From contig NZ_FOHV01000009.1 in the NCBI RefSeq assembly GCF_900111395.1, positions 1 through 64,000 of the forward strand: a stretch of DNA of 64,000 nt, given 5' to 3'. The DNA comes from Thorsellia anophelis DSM 18579. Its GTDB lineage: Bacteria; Pseudomonadota; Gammaproteobacteria; Enterobacterales; Thorselliaceae. Both the position numbers and the translations under genes were made by a program. Positions 40,434 to 51,539 of the stretch are shown here, piece after piece. A model generated the notes under the pieces. It was not told where the DNA came from. It saw nothing but the letters and a program-made list of their open reading frames with translations, and ran no database searches. The first letter of the stretch is position 1. The number at the start of each line of letters is the position of its first letter.

Positions 40434-41588
40434 ATGATTGATAAGTCAATCCAGAACAACGCTAACTTTCTAAGTCACTTTATCGAGTTACCCGCTTTCA
40501 CTCAACTTCAACTATCTGATATTTTTTCAAATTATCACACATTCTCCCAAAACACGGGCATTTTATCGCACTGCCTTTTAACAGAACGTTGGTTAATAAA
40601 TTGCATACTTGATACAGATAACAATCTATTATTAGAGTGGAAATTCCCATTTGCTTGGCAATATGGCTTTAAAAAGATGCAAGAGGATCTTAATGAAACA
40701 CTCATCAACAGATTAGGCTTAAATAGCATATCTTGGCGTTATTCACACGCTATTGAGGCTTTTAACATAAACAAATCAATTAAAAGCATTAAGCATATTT
40801 TAGCTGTCAGCTCAGGTAAAGGCGGGGTAGGTAAATCAAGTGTGACTGTTAATTTAGCAGCGGCACTTACTAAACAAGGAGCAAAAGTAGGCGTACTTGA
40901 TGCTGACATATACGGTCCCTCTATTCCAACTATGTTTGGCACAGAAGGCAGCAAGCTTACTTCGCCTGATGGCCAGCATATGCAACCTATAATGGCTTAT
41001 AATATTGCTACTAATTCTATCGGATATCTTTCATCCGAACAAAACGCAATGATTTGGCGTGGCCCTATGGCAAGCAAAGCATTAATTCAGTTATTAGAAG
41101 AAACATTATGGCCTGATTTAGATTATTTGATTATCGACATGCCACCAGGAACAGGTGATATTCAGATTACATTAGGGCAAAAAATACCTTTAAGTAGTTC
41201 GCTCATTGTCACAACTCCACAAGATATTGCCCTAATTGATGCTCGCAAAGGAATTAAGATGTTCAATGATGTAAATGTCCCCATCTTAGGTATAATTGAA
41301 AATATGAGTTGGCATATTTGCTCTAATTGTGGCCATGCTGAGTCAATATTTGGCGTAGACGGTGCTCATAAATTATCTTCTGAATTTGCAGTGGAGCTAT
41401 TAGGCCAAATCCCTCTTCATATTTCAGTCAGAGAAGATTTAGATGCAGGATGTCCAACTGTTATTGCAAGAGAAGAAACCGATGTATCAGTTGCATTTTT
41501 ATCTCTGAGTGAAAAAATTAGTGCTTTAAACTATTTAAAATGTAAATCTATGACTGAAAAACATATTGCGATTACTCAAATTGACTAA
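40434..41588 (+). CDS. mrp: iron-sulfur carrier protein Mrp/ApbC
   Basis: 384 aa. The deviant Walker A SSGKGGVGKSSVTVNLAAAL (near residue 125), GVLDADIYGPSIPTM, PPGTGDIQ and the cluster-binding CSNCGH (near residue 300) identify the Mrp/NBP35 ATPase family. The N-terminal 100 residues align with E. coli Mrp. It binds and transfers Fe-S clusters to client proteins. kdsA follows after 57 bp. Confidence 0.95.
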   Translation: MIDKSIQNNANFLSHFIELPAFTQLQLSDIFSNYHTFSQNTGILSHCLLTERWLINCILDTDNNLLLEWKFPFAWQYGFKKMQEDLNETLINRLGLNSISWRYSHAIEAFNINKSIKSIKHILAVSSGKGGVGKSSVTVNLAAALTKQGAKVGVLDADIYGPSIPTMFGTEGSKLTSPDGQHMQPIMAYNIATNSIGYLSSEQNAMIWRGPMASKALIQLLEETLWPDLDYLIIDMPPGTGDIQITLGQKIPLSSSLIVTTPQDIALIDARKGIKMFNDVNVPILGIIENMSWHICSNCGHAESIFGVDGAHKLSSEFAVELLGQIPLHISVREDLDAGCPTVIAREETDVSVAFLSLSEKISALNYLKCKSMTEKHIAITQID

Positions 41589-41615
41589 TCACTTTTGATG
41601 CTTAACTTCAGTTAA

Positions 41616-42506
<891 letters not shown>

Positions 42507-42523
42507 AATTAAAACTAACAGAC

Positions 42524-43246
42524 ATGACAGAAATTCAAAACGCTGCACTAAGTTGGCAGCGTGCCTTTGTCCTACATAGCAAGCCTTTTAGCGAAAGTAG
42601 TTTGCTTGTTTCTTTATTTTGCGAAAAGCAAGGATCTGTTACTGTTCTAGCAAAGGGGGCTAGGAGTCGCCGTTCTCCTCAAAAAGGCAACTTACAACCT
42701 TTTACTCCTCTTCTTGTGAGATATACTGGCAAAGGTGAAGTAAAAACATTAACAGGTATTGAGGCTATCTCATTATCACTTCCATTATCCACAACTTATT
42801 TATATAGTGGATTTTATCTCAATGAACTAATTTTACGAGTACTTGAGCATAATACAGACTGTTCCGAGTTATTCTTGGCATATTTAAATTCACTTCAACA
42901 GCTTGCATTACAAGCTGATCATATTGAATCAATTCTGAGACGATTTGAACTTACACTATTAAAGCATCTTGGATATGGCGTTGATTTTTTACATTGTGCA
43001 GGTAGTGGCCAGCCTGTCAGTGAATCGATGAGTTATATTTATTATCCTGAAAAAGGATTTATTGCTAGTTTGATGAAAAAAAGAGAGAGTTTTACAGGTT
43101 ATGAGTTATTAGCCTTAGCAAACCAATCTTTTCCAGATGAATTAACTCGCCTTGCAGCAAAACGCTTTACCCGTATGGCACTTAGACCTTATATTGGCAG
43201 TAAACCGCTTAAAAGTAGAGAGCTTTTTACGCAGCAGTTTCAATAG
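42524..43246 (+). CDS. recO: DNA repair protein RecO
   Basis: 240 aa. The N-terminal OB-fold region [19 protein letters not shown] and [19 protein letters not shown] match RecO. The C-terminal helical part has a single HCAGSG-type Cys, as in enterics that lack the zinc finger. RecO loads RecA with RecR on SSB-coated DNA. It follows kdsA by 17 bp; in E. coli it follows era, so the context is rearranged. Confidence 0.94.
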   Translation: MTEIQNAALSWQRAFVLHSKPFSESSLLVSLFCEKQGSVTVLAKGARSRRSPQKGNLQPFTPLLVRYTGKGEVKTLTGIEAISLSLPLSTTYLYSGFYLNELILRVLEHNTDCSELFLAYLNSLQQLALQADHIESILRRFELTLLKHLGYGVDFLHCAGSGQPVSESMSYIYYPEKGFIASLMKKRESFTGYELLALANQSFPDELTRLAAKRFTRMALRPYIGSKPLKSRELFTQQFQ

Positions 43247-43413
43247 CACTAATTGCATTAGCCACCTTGGTTTTAGCCATTTATGTTTATAGACATGAAA
43301 ATAAGTATAAATAGAATAAAACAGAAAAGTGTTTATTATTGCTAATAATTTTTGAGGGATTTTAAATCAATTTAATGTTGAATAATGGATTTGAATGATA
43401 ACTAAAGCAAACC

Positions 43414-43454
43414 CCCTATCTAAACATTCACCTATAAAATGATTTTAGATAGGG
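43414..43454 (-). terminator. rplY terminator hairpin
   Basis: CCCTATCTAAA (43414-43424) and TTTAGATAGGG (43444-43454) form an 11-bp perfect stem with a 19-base loop, just beyond the leftward rplY stop. The following U-run is short. Confidence 0.6.
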
Positions 43455-43465
43455 TTAAATCACGA

Positions 43466-43747
43466 CTACTGACGTACGAAGTCAATATGAGTAATTTTTG
43501 GCTTAAATGGATGGCGCTGAACAGCTTGTACTTTAACTTTGCTTTCTTTACCATCAATCACTAAAGTCAATACTTCATAGAACGCAGGATTTGGTTCCAT
43601 GTTGATAACTTGGTTGTGATCTAATTCAATAGAAACCGGTGCTTCAGTCCCACCATAAACAATTGCTGGGAATCTTTCAGCTTTACGCAGGCGGCGGCTC
43701 GCACCCTTGCCCTGCTCTTTACGAACATCTGCATTAATTTTTAACAT
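43466..43747 (-). CDS. rplY: large-subunit ribosomal protein bL25
   Basis: 93 aa from ATG at 43747, chosen because AAAGAGA lies upstream and the product then starts [20 protein letters not shown], as in short gammaproteobacterial L25. The block [18 protein letters not shown] and the C-terminal [20 protein letters not shown] are typical. L25 binds 5S rRNA. It is the short form without a CTC domain (E. coli 94 aa). The leader holds a terminator-like hairpin. Confidence 0.96.
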   Translation of the reverse strand: MLKINADVRKEQGKGASRRLRKAERFPAIVYGGTEAPVSIELDHNQVINMEPNPAFYEVLTLVIDGKESKVKVQAVQRHPFKPKITHIDFVRQ

Positions 43748-43806
43748 TGTATATCTCTTTAAAGTAATCATAACATGAGCATTTTTATCGCAGGCGACCC
43801 AGCAAT

Positions 43807-43835
43807 AAAAAAGCACTTTTCAGACAGTTGAAAAG
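43807..43835 (-). terminator. terminator-like hairpin in the rplY leader
   Basis: Read leftward, CTTTTCA and TGAAAAG (43816-43835) pair around a 6-base loop and are followed by TGC and six U (43807-43812). It lies about 60 bases upstream of the rplY start, so it may attenuate rplY or end a transcript arriving from upstream. Confidence 0.55.
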
Positions 43836-43848
43836 CGGGCGCATTTTA

Positions 43849-44189
43849 GCTGATGCTATATGGGATAGCAATCTATTTTGCAGGATAATTTTGTAGTGTA
43901 ACAATTTTATTGTGGCCATTAATAGACTATAATGGCGTTTAAATTATATAAATTACGATGACCGGTCAAAAGTAAACCAATCAAAAGAAAATAATTCACT
44001 TAGTTTTACAGCTTAGCGAAAAATAAATTTGTTAACCTTATCGTGGAAGATGTTCATTGTACAAGGTCATTGATGTGTTAAACCCAAAAACAATCCATAG
44101 CAAAGCGATCTATTTCGCACGCTTGCTGAACATTCGGTCTTAACTGAAATTTGAAGACTTATAATTATTTCATGTGTGGTATTATACTT
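43849..44189. other. gene-free stretch between rplY leader and TnpA remnant
   Basis: No supported ORF. A perfect TATAAT lies at 43928-43933 without a good -35 partner. It probably holds the rplY promoter and possibly the left end of the decayed IS200 element. Confidence 0.4.
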
Positions 44190-44610
44190 GTACTGATGCA
44201 TGTTCACTTGACCTGTATTACACTTATTATATTTCAATCATAGTGCAGGCAACAAACATTCGACCAAGATGTTATTATGACGCTAAGTGGTCACTTGATC
44301 AGTGCATTTATCGATTTTGACGTTATGCTAGTCAAAATGAATGGTGAGAGCGGTAATGTTATTGGCAAGTAAACTCCTCACCAAAATTAGGAGGATCCAA
44401 TCGATTAGTCAGATGTGATTGTCCACATATCGCTGCACCCTATCACTAAAGAGCATTGTGTACACTTCAAACAACTTTGCCAGTAGTTGTGGTGGTACGC
44501 TAAGATTGATCTTCTGGCAGTATATAGAGCAAAAACATGCACCCAGTAAGCTAAAAAGCGTGCCTTATGTCCCCATCCTGAAAAACGAGGTTTCACGTAC
44601 GCAGGGTAAA
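44190..44610 (+). pseudogene. decayed IS200/IS605 transposase TnpA upstream of galU
   Basis: Near-full-length TnpA in broken frames on the plus strand. It reads HVHLTCITLIIFQS, a stop, QTFDQDVIMTLSGHLISAFI, DFDVMLVKMNGESGNVI (equal to the MNGESDHVHLL HUH region with both His lost), then stops, and in another frame NNFASSCGGTLRLIFWQYIE followed by QKHAPSKLKSVPY. The last parts match SYFASSCGGAPLSIIKQYIEQQxTPS. The tail CCCCATCCTGAA...CGAGGTTTCACG resembles the IS200/IS605 right-end hairpin region. Loss of the HUH histidines and multiple stops mean no activity. It ends about 25 bp before the galU start, so it may affect that promoter. Confidence 0.8.
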
Positions 44611-44632
44611 TCTATTTATTTGAGGCTTAATT

Positions 44633-45544
44633 ATGAAAGCAAAAAAATCTCGTATAACTAAAGCGGTTATTCCAGTTGCAGGCTTAGGAACACGCATGCT
44701 ACCAGCAACTAAAGCTATCCCTAAAGAAATGTTGCCTATTGTAGATAAACCACTAATACAATATGTTGTCAATGAATGTATCAGTGCAGGCTTAACTGAA
44801 ATCATTCTTGTTACGCACTCTTCTAAAAACTCTATCGAAAACCACTTTGACACTAGTTTTGAACTAGAAGCCATTCTTGAAAAACGTGTTAAACGTCAGT
44901 TGCTTGAAGAAGTGCAATCTATTTGCCCTAAAAATGTTACCATCATGCAAGTAAGACAAGGTATAGCTAAGGGTTTAGGTCATGCCGTATTGTGCGCAAA
45001 ACCGTTGGTTGGCAATGAACCTTTCGCTGTAATTTTACCAGATGTTATCATGGATGAATATGAGTCTAACCTCAAGCAAGATAACCTTGCGGAAATGATA
45101 AACCGTTTTGAATCAAATGGCACAAGCCAGATATTAGTCGAACCAGTAGATCCTTCTGAAGTCCATAATTATGGTATTGTTGATTGTCATGGAGAGTCAC
45201 TCTTGCCAGGCGAAAGCAAACCCATTTTTAGTTTAATCGAAAAGCCGACGCCTGAGGATGCGCCTTCAAATTTATCGATAGTAGGTCGGTACGTTTTATC
45301 ATCAAAGGTTTGGGACATGCTAGAAAAAACACCTCTTGGCGCTGGTGATGAAATTCAATTGACAGATGCATTAAGGCTATTATTACAAAACGAAAAATTA
45401 GAGGCCTATCATATCAAAGGCCGTAGTCATGATTGTGGCAATAAACTTGGCTATATAACCACTTTCATAGAATATGCCACTCGTGATGCAAAACTTGGAA
45501 AAGCCGTGACAAACTGGCTTAAAAATTATCAATCAAGTTTATAA
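44633..45544 (+). CDS. galU: UTP-glucose-1-phosphate uridylyltransferase
   Basis: 303 aa. The nucleotidyltransferase motif [20 protein letters not shown] (residues 15-34) and [25 protein letters not shown] and GTYILSSKVW-like [14 protein letters not shown] identify GalU. It makes UDP-glucose for LPS and exopolysaccharide sugars and trehalose. GalF is a close paralogue, but the intact catalytic motif favours GalU. Confidence 0.95.
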   Translation: MKAKKSRITKAVIPVAGLGTRMLPATKAIPKEMLPIVDKPLIQYVVNECISAGLTEIILVTHSSKNSIENHFDTSFELEAILEKRVKRQLLEEVQSICPKNVTIMQVRQGIAKGLGHAVLCAKPLVGNEPFAVILPDVIMDEYESNLKQDNLAEMINRFESNGTSQILVEPVDPSEVHNYGIVDCHGESLLPGESKPIFSLIEKPTPEDAPSNLSIVGRYVLSSKVWDMLEKTPLGAGDEIQLTDALRLLLQNEKLEAYHIKGRSHDCGNKLGYITTFIEYATRDAKLGKAVTNWLKNYQSSL

Positions 45545-45577
45545 ATTTTAAACTTTTTATTATTGAAGGATTAATGT

Positions 45578-46516
45578 GTGCTTGAACATTTAAAAGAAGA
45601 GGCGTTAACTGATTTAAGAACTATAAGAGATATGATTCGCTGGGTTGCATCACAGCTAAATAATTCAGATATTTTCTTAGGTCATGGTTCCGATGATGTA
45701 ATTACTGAAGCTAGGCATCTAGTCTTAATTTCAATTAGTATGCCAATTACGTTATCAGATGGAGATCTAGAAGCTAGATTGACTAAATCGGAACGAATCT
45801 CTATCGTGGAATTATTACATCAAAGAATTGTAGATAGAATACCAACAGCTTATTTAACTCAAAGAGCTTTTTTTGCAGGCTTAATGTTTTACGTAGATGA
45901 AAGAGTTCTAGTGCCAAGATCACCTATAGCGCAAATGATAGAAACACATTTTTCACCCTATTTTGATGACGCTATATCAGATGCTAATAAAAGTAATAGA
46001 GCGTTACGTGTTTTAGATTTATGTACAGGAAGTGGTTGTATTGCAATTGCAGTGGCTTATGCATTAGAAAACGCAATAATTGATGCTGTTGACATTTCTT
46101 TTGATGCTTTAGCTGTCAGTGAAATTAATATCGATTCACATCAACTTAGTGATAGAGTCTTTCCAATACAATCGGACCTATTTGATGCCTTAGGATCGGA
46201 ACGCTATGATTTAATTGTCACCAACCCTCCTTACGTAGATGCAGAGGATATGTCAGATTTGCCAGTTGAATTTAAACATGAACCGGAATTAGGCTTAAGT
46301 TCAGGCACAGATGGATTAGATATCACAAGAAGAATTTTAAAAGAGGCAAAACACTACCTTACAGATAAAGGTATATTAGTGTGTGAAGTGGGTAATAGCA
46401 TGGTCCATCTCATAGAAGCATTTCCTGATATTGAATTTGACTGGGTGGATTTTACAAGAGGCGGGCAAGGTGTTTTTGTTTTAACAAAAGCACAGCTTGA
46501 TAAAATTCCCGATTAA
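45578..46516 (+). CDS. prmB: 50S ribosomal protein uL3 N5-glutamine methyltransferase PrmB
   Basis: 312 aa with a GTG start and GAAGGA site. The SAM motif VLDLCTGSGCIAIAVAYALE (near residue 146) and catalytic NPPY (VTNPPYVDAEDM) are clear. The N-terminal region DIFLGHGSDDVITEARHLVL distinguishes PrmB from the release-factor methyltransferase PrmC. It follows galU by 33 bp. Confidence 0.94.
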   Translation: MLEHLKEEALTDLRTIRDMIRWVASQLNNSDIFLGHGSDDVITEARHLVLISISMPITLSDGDLEARLTKSERISIVELLHQRIVDRIPTAYLTQRAFFAGLMFYVDERVLVPRSPIAQMIETHFSPYFDDAISDANKSNRALRVLDLCTGSGCIAIAVAYALENAIIDAVDISFDALAVSEINIDSHQLSDRVFPIQSDLFDALGSERYDLIVTNPPYVDAEDMSDLPVEFKHEPELGLSSGTDGLDITRRILKEAKHYLTDKGILVCEVGNSMVHLIEAFPDIEFDWVDFTRGGQGVFVLTKAQLDKIPD

Positions 46517-46787
46517 TGATTTTAAAATGGCTAGTTGTTTAAGCTCAATTGAGCAAATAATGCTAAAATAGAATTTAATTTTCTTTTTTAGACTGGCTTG
46601 AGTATAATCCACAGTCTTTTAAAAAGTTGGTTCGCATAAACAATTTTCCTATATGAATATAAGTACTAGTTGAATGATGAAAATGACATATCCAATGATA
46701 CACGTTATATTCACTTAGTCAGTCTTGGTATAACGTAGATATACCCATCTACACACCTTTTTAAGCACATTTACGGAGTTTTTAAGT
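46517..46787. promoter_or_regulatory. dnaA upstream region with palindromes and a -10 candidate
   Basis: Contains GCTCAATTGAGC (46543-46554, perfect palindrome), AGACTG/CAGTCT (46590-46595 / 46612-46617) and a TATAAT at 46603-46608 between those arms. No consensus DnaA box (TTATCCACA) is present; the nearest (ATAATCCACA at 46604-46613) is imperfect. ACGGAG precedes the dnaA start. Confidence 0.45.
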
Positions 46788-48296
46788 ATGTCTGCCACAC
46801 TTTGGTCATCTTGCTGCACGCACTTACAAGAAGTGCTGACCACTACAGAATTTAATATGTGGATTAGGCCACTGCAAGCTTCTGTGAGTGCGGATAATAT
46901 AACGCTTTATGCACCTAATCGTTTTGTCCTTGAATGGGTTCGTGATAAATATTTATCAGTTATTACTGCCTATTTAAAAAACACCTTACATGATAAAATA
47001 CCGAGTATTGATTTCGCTATTGGTAGTAAACCTATTATCAATGAAAACATTGAAGTTAACAGCGCATCAAAACAAAGGAAACAATCAGGAACCTCAACGA
47101 CAACGAAGCTAACTGACACGAATGAAACAAACGAGCGTTCACAAGAACAATCTAAACAACAAAACACCTCTTCAGAATCCTTAAATACAGCAAAATCTAG
47201 TGCGAAAGATGATAACTCTCATAACACAGCTAAAAATAGTTGGCAGCAAGAGATAAAAACAACAGGTCTAAACTACCGCTCAAACCTAAACCCTAAACAC
47301 AAATTTACTAATTTTGTTGAAGGTAAATCAAACCAATTAGCGAGAGCTGCTGCTCAACAAGTAGCTGATAATCCTGGGGGTGCTTACAACCCTCTATTTA
47401 TCTATGGCGGTACAGGACTTGGGAAAACTCATCTACTACAAGCAGTAGGTAATGCGATTTGTGCTAATAAAAAGGATGCAAAAGTCATTTATATGCACTC
47501 TGAAAGATTTGTGCAAGATATGGTCAAAGCATTACAAAAAAATGAAATTGAAAGTTTTAAACGATTTTATCGCTCAGTCGATGCATTATTAATTGATGAC
47601 ATTCAATTCTTTGCGAAAAAAGAACGTTCTCAAGAAGAATTTTTTCATACTTTCAATGCATTACTTGAAGGCAATCAGCAAATCATTCTGACTTCAGATA
47701 GATACCCTAAAGAGATTGATGGTGTAGAAGATAGATTAAAATCACGCTTTGGTTGGGGATTGACCATTGCAATAGAGCCGCCAGAATTAGAAACTCGCGT
47801 CGCTATTCTAATGAAAAAAGCTGATGAAACAGGTATTAAACTTCCAAATGAAGTTGCTTTTTTTATTGCAAAGCGCTTACGCTCAAATGTACGAGAATTA
47901 GAAGGTGCATTAAATAGAGTCATAGCCAATGCGAACTTTACAGGCAGACCAATAACGATTGATTTTGTGAGAGAAGCATTAAAAGACCTATTAGCTTTAC
48001 AAGAAAAACTAGTCACAATAGAAAACATTCAAAAAACTGTTGCTGAATACTATAAAATAAAGGTAGCAGATTTACACTCTAAGAGACGATCTCGTTCTGT
48101 TGCTAGACCTAGGCAGGTTGCTATGGCACTTGCAAAAGAATTAACAAACCATAGTCTGCCAGAAATCGGAAACGGTTTCGGGGGTAGAGATCATACAACA
48201 GTTCTTCATGCTTGTCGTAAAATTGATGAATTAAAAAAAGAGAGCAATGATATCAAAGAAGATTATGCAAATTTAATTCGTATACTCTCCTCATAA
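46788..48296 (+). CDS. dnaA: chromosomal replication initiator protein DnaA
   Basis: 502 aa. Domain I ([20 protein letters not shown]) is followed by a Gln/Ser/Thr-rich domain II (about residues 90-150). The AAA+ domain III has Walker [17 protein letters not shown] and Walker [10 protein letters not shown]. Domain IV carries the DnaA-box-binding signature [17 protein letters not shown]. DnaA opens oriC. dnaN follows after 38 bp as usual, but rpmH upstream and recF-gyrB downstream are missing. Confidence 0.98.
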   Translation: MSATLWSSCCTHLQEVLTTTEFNMWIRPLQASVSADNITLYAPNRFVLEWVRDKYLSVITAYLKNTLHDKIPSIDFAIGSKPIINENIEVNSASKQRKQSGTSTTTKLTDTNETNERSQEQSKQQNTSSESLNTAKSSAKDDNSHNTAKNSWQQEIKTTGLNYRSNLNPKHKFTNFVEGKSNQLARAAAQQVADNPGGAYNPLFIYGGTGLGKTHLLQAVGNAICANKKDAKVIYMHSERFVQDMVKALQKNEIESFKRFYRSVDALLIDDIQFFAKKERSQEEFFHTFNALLEGNQQIILTSDRYPKEIDGVEDRLKSRFGWGLTIAIEPPELETRVAILMKKADETGIKLPNEVAFFIAKRLRSNVRELEGALNRVIANANFTGRPITIDFVREALKDLLALQEKLVTIENIQKTVAEYYKIKVADLHSKRRSRSVARPRQVAMALAKELTNHSLPEIGNGFGGRDHTTVLHACRKIDELKKESNDIKEDYANLIRILSS

Positions 48297-48334
48297 TATA
48301 TAGATGTTTGGCTAAAAATTTATTGGAAAGAGAC

Positions 48335-49435
48335 ATGAGAATATCAATTAACCGTGAACAAATTATCAAACCACTTCAGTTAGTCAATAACTGTATCCCC
48401 CCTAAACATCAAATGCCAATCTTGGCGAATGTTCTATTAAGGGTAAAAGATAATTATTTAACGCTTATCGGTACAGATCTTGAAATTGAGATGTTATGTA
48501 ATATCCCATTAAGTGAACCCTGTGAAGAGGGCGAAATTACAGTTCCCTCAAAAAAGCTTATGGATATTATCCGTGGCTTTCCAGTAGGAGTCGAGGTAAA
48601 AATAGTCAGAGATGAAGATAGAGTCACTATTTCCTCAGGCAGAAGCCGTTATAGTTTAAATGCACTTGCTGCAGACGACTATCCGAATTTAAATGAATTT
48701 GAATCTAATTCAAGCTTTTACATTCCACAACACACTCTAAAACAGCTAATAGAAAGCACTCAATTTTCGATGGCTCAGCAAGATATTCGATTTTATCTTA
48801 ATGGCTTATTACTGGAAATTAATGATCATACAATCAGAACAGTCGCGACTGATGGTCATCGATTAGCGCTTTGTGAAAAAATTCTAGAAGAGCCTATAGC
48901 TGATAACTCTGTTATTATTCCAAGAAAAAGCATCTTAGAGTTAGTAAAATTACTTGATAATGCAGAGCAACCGTTACATCTAAAAGTAAACCAAGGTAAC
49001 TTACAAGCAGATTTTGGCGAGACAATCTTTACCACTAAATTAATTGATGGCAAATACCCGGACTATCGTAGAACCTTGCCTAAAGCTCCAGATAAAATTA
49101 TAACGGTAGAAACAGAAGAATTAAGACAAGCATTAATTAGGGCAAACGTTTTATCCAATGACCGATTTAAAGGCGTTCGGTTATCATTAATTAATGAACA
49201 ATTAATCATTCAAACGAATAATCCAGAGCATGAAGAAGCAGAAGAAGTGTTAGATGTTCAATACAATGGACCTGAGATTGAAATTGGGCTTAATATTGTT
49301 TATTTATTAGATGTACTTAACACGATTAAAACAGGTGAAACACAAATCCATCTGACTGATACTGTTTCTAGCGTACTTGTGACTGATAAAATGAATGACA
49401 GTACTAAATATGTCATCATGCCAATGCGTTTATAG
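48335..49435 (+). CDS. dnaN: DNA polymerase III beta sliding clamp DnaN
   Basis: 366 aa from ATG at 48335, identical in length to E. coli DnaN. The start is preferred over an upstream TTG because GGAAAGAG sits in place and the product begins MRISINREQIIKPLQ. Three clamp domains are visible, with VPSKKLMDIIRGFP, IESTQFSMAQQDIRFYLNG, VATDGHRLALCE and the C-terminal YVIMPMRL. It tethers polymerase III to DNA. Confidence 0.97.
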   Translation: MRISINREQIIKPLQLVNNCIPPKHQMPILANVLLRVKDNYLTLIGTDLEIEMLCNIPLSEPCEEGEITVPSKKLMDIIRGFPVGVEVKIVRDEDRVTISSGRSRYSLNALAADDYPNLNEFESNSSFYIPQHTLKQLIESTQFSMAQQDIRFYLNGLLLEINDHTIRTVATDGHRLALCEKILEEPIADNSVIIPRKSILELVKLLDNAEQPLHLKVNQGNLQADFGETIFTTKLIDGKYPDYRRTLPKAPDKIITVETEELRQALIRANVLSNDRFKGVRLSLINEQLIIQTNNPEHEEAEEVLDVQYNGPEIEIGLNIVYLLDVLNTIKTGETQIHLTDTVSSVLVTDKMNDSTKYVIMPMRL

Positions 49436-49462
49436 CTTATCCCAAACATAAAGGAGTGCAAG

Positions 49463-50407
49463 ATGTCAATTTATCAAAACTTGCTTGTAGCAATCGATCC
49501 TAATCAGGATGAACAACCTGCTCTTAGGCGAGCGGTCTATTTAGTTAAAAAAAATGGCGGCAAAATAAAAGCGTTCTTGCCTATATATGACTTTTCATAT
49601 GAAATGACGACATTGTTATCCCCTGGCGATAGGCAAGCTATGCGACAAAGTGTTATCGACCAAAGGGCTGAATGGATTAAATATCAAGCAAGATATTATA
49701 TTGAAGCTGGCATCCCTATCGAAATTAAGGTTATTTGGCATAACCGACCTTTTGAAGCGATTATTCAAGAAGCGATTCGTGAAAAACATGACTTAGTCCT
49801 TAAAATGGCCAAGCAACATGATAAGCTTGAATCACTTATATTCACACCAACAGATTGGCATATTTTGCGTAAATGCCCTTGTCCTGTATGGATGGTTAAA
49901 GATAAACCCTGGCCTGAAGGCGGGAAAGCACTTGTTGCAGTTAATCTTTCCTCCGAAGAATCTTATCATGCAGCTCTAAATGAGAAGCTTATTACTGAAT
50001 CAATAGAACTTGCATCACATGTTGATCAAACAGAAGTTCATTTAGTGAGCGCCTACCCTATTACACCTATTAATATTGCGATTGAGCTACCAGATTTTGA
50101 TCCAAGTGCCTATAATGATGCAATCCGTGGGCAACACTTACTCGCAATGAAGTCATTACGTCAAAAATTTGATATTGATGAAAATAAAACACATCTATCT
50201 AAAGGTCTTGCTGAAGATGTCATCCCTGAAATATCCACAAAATTACAAGCTGGTATAGTCGTGATTGGCACAATGGGGAGAACAGGCTTGTCAGCTGCTT
50301 TCATAGGCAATACAGCTGAGGAAGTCATTAATCATATCACATGTGATTTATTGGTCATTAAGCCTGATGGTTATAATACACCTATAACTCTTAATGAAGA
50401 GATATGA
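49463..50407 (+). CDS. uspE: universal stress protein E
   Basis: 314 aa (E. coli UspE 316) with two Usp domains in tandem. The first starts [20 protein letters not shown]; the second begins near residue 155 ([20 protein letters not shown]) and ends with [20 protein letters not shown], the conserved ATP-binding-like loop. UspE contributes to stress resistance and, in E. coli, to motility and adhesion. It occupies the place of recF after dnaN, with an AAGGAG site and 27-bp gap. Confidence 0.94.
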   Translation: MSIYQNLLVAIDPNQDEQPALRRAVYLVKKNGGKIKAFLPIYDFSYEMTTLLSPGDRQAMRQSVIDQRAEWIKYQARYYIEAGIPIEIKVIWHNRPFEAIIQEAIREKHDLVLKMAKQHDKLESLIFTPTDWHILRKCPCPVWMVKDKPWPEGGKALVAVNLSSEESYHAALNEKLITESIELASHVDQTEVHLVSAYPITPINIAIELPDFDPSAYNDAIRGQHLLAMKSLRQKFDIDENKTHLSKGLAEDVIPEISTKLQAGIVVIGTMGRTGLSAAFIGNTAEEVINHITCDLLVIKPDGYNTPITLNEEI

Positions 50408-50488
50408 TTAACTCTTTGAATATAAAGTTACACTAAATCAACAAGTCATATAATTTTAAACATGAATGGATAATAAGGCATACATCTA

Positions 50489-51454
50489 ATGAAAAATAAA
50501 AATTTGAATCAAGGAAAACTAATTAATAAAACTTTAAAAGGTACAGTTCTATCGGTATTGTGCGCAATATCTTTTTCTAGCCTTGCAGCGGTTGAGTTAA
50601 CTCAAGAAGAGTCATCAAAACTGACACCTTATGAATCTGTGACAATAAAAGGCCGATTTGCCTCAATTGCAGATCAAGCGAATGCGGCCAATAAAAGGGC
50701 TGATAAAGAAGGTGCGTACGGTTTTTACATTACAGATGCATTTGAAGAAAAAAATGGCCGATATAACCTTACAGTTGCACTCTATAATCGTGATGCAAAA
50801 GAAAATACTGAGGATACACGTATTAGCTACAATGGTATCAAAGAAATTTCTCGTACGGACTACGAAGTATTAGAACCATTTGATTATATTGAACTTGAGG
50901 GTACATTTACCAATCATGTACAATTGAATGAAAAAATCGCTGAACTAGCTAAAGCTAAAGGGGCAGCTTCCTTTTTCATCATTGAATCAAGAGAAATGAA
51001 TAAGAGTGGCACACGTAAAGCAGTCAAAGCATTAGTATATAAAGCAGATGCCCCTCGTAATCCAAGAAAAGCTTATGATTTGATACCAGCTGGGTCTGAG
51101 GCAGCCGAGAAAGCAATAGCAGAAGGAAAGCCAGAATTAGTTGAAATGCCTAGAGAAGTAGGAGCTGGATCAACCGGTATAAAATTCTGGGAAGGTGATT
51201 CTAGTGCACCAGAAAAACGTTATACCGTAACGTTAGATGATGGTTCAAAAATACAAGAAGTCAATCGTGCAACCGCTGCTAAAATGACAGCATTCGATTC
51301 AATTGAAGTAAAAGGTCGTTTTAGAACTTCAGTTGATATTTCTGAAGCCGTTGCAAAAAAAGCGGCTGAAAAAGGTGCTAAATTTTATCGTATTACACTT
51401 GAAAAAGACGGTAACGGTACAAATAAAACTATCTATGTAGACTTATTTAAGTAA
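50489..51454 (+). CDS. YdgH-like periplasmic protein with three DUF1471 domains
   Basis: 321 aa (E. coli YdgH 314). A signal peptide (about residues 1-34, ending SSLAAVELTQEE) precedes three DUF1471/YhcN modules. Each has a phi-x-YE/FD-xhxxGRF-like start and an AKGAxxFxI-like strand: YESVTIKGRFASIADQAN, FDYIELEGTFTNHVQL, FDSIEVKGRFRTSVDI. The family (BhsA, McbA, YdgH) is linked to stress, envelope homeostasis and biofilm. It is transcribed with its own terminator. The match to YdgH architecture is good; function is uncertain. Confidence 0.88.
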   Translation: MKNKNLNQGKLINKTLKGTVLSVLCAISFSSLAAVELTQEESSKLTPYESVTIKGRFASIADQANAANKRADKEGAYGFYITDAFEEKNGRYNLTVALYNRDAKENTEDTRISYNGIKEISRTDYEVLEPFDYIELEGTFTNHVQLNEKIAELAKAKGAASFFIIESREMNKSGTRKAVKALVYKADAPRNPRKAYDLIPAGSEAAEKAIAEGKPELVEMPREVGAGSTGIKFWEGDSSAPEKRYTVTLDDGSKIQEVNRATAAKMTAFDSIEVKGRFRTSVDISEAVAKKAAEKGAKFYRITLEKDGNGTNKTIYVDLFK

Positions 51455-51471
51455 CTTTAATAAGCAACTTA

Positions 51472-51511
51472 CCTCTTGAAATACAACAGAATAATATTTC
51501 AAGAGGTTTTT
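51472..51511. terminator. terminator between ydgH-like gene and kdsB
   Basis: CCTCTTGAAAT (51472-51482) and ATTTCAAGAGG (51496-51506) make an 11-bp perfect stem followed by five T. It ends the rightward gene and, given its symmetry, may also serve the leftward kdsB transcript. Confidence 0.85.
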
Positions 51512-51539
51512 AAAATGAAGAATTAATGCCCCGAATCTT

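Noticed and set aside
42785-42793. Consensus DnaA box TTATCCACA
   Set aside because: Lies within the recO coding sequence as a single copy; treated as chance.
44419-44661. 80-codon open frame upstream of and overlapping galU
   Set aside because: It is one surviving frame of the decayed TnpA (FASSCGG, QYIEQ) running into galU, not a separate gene.
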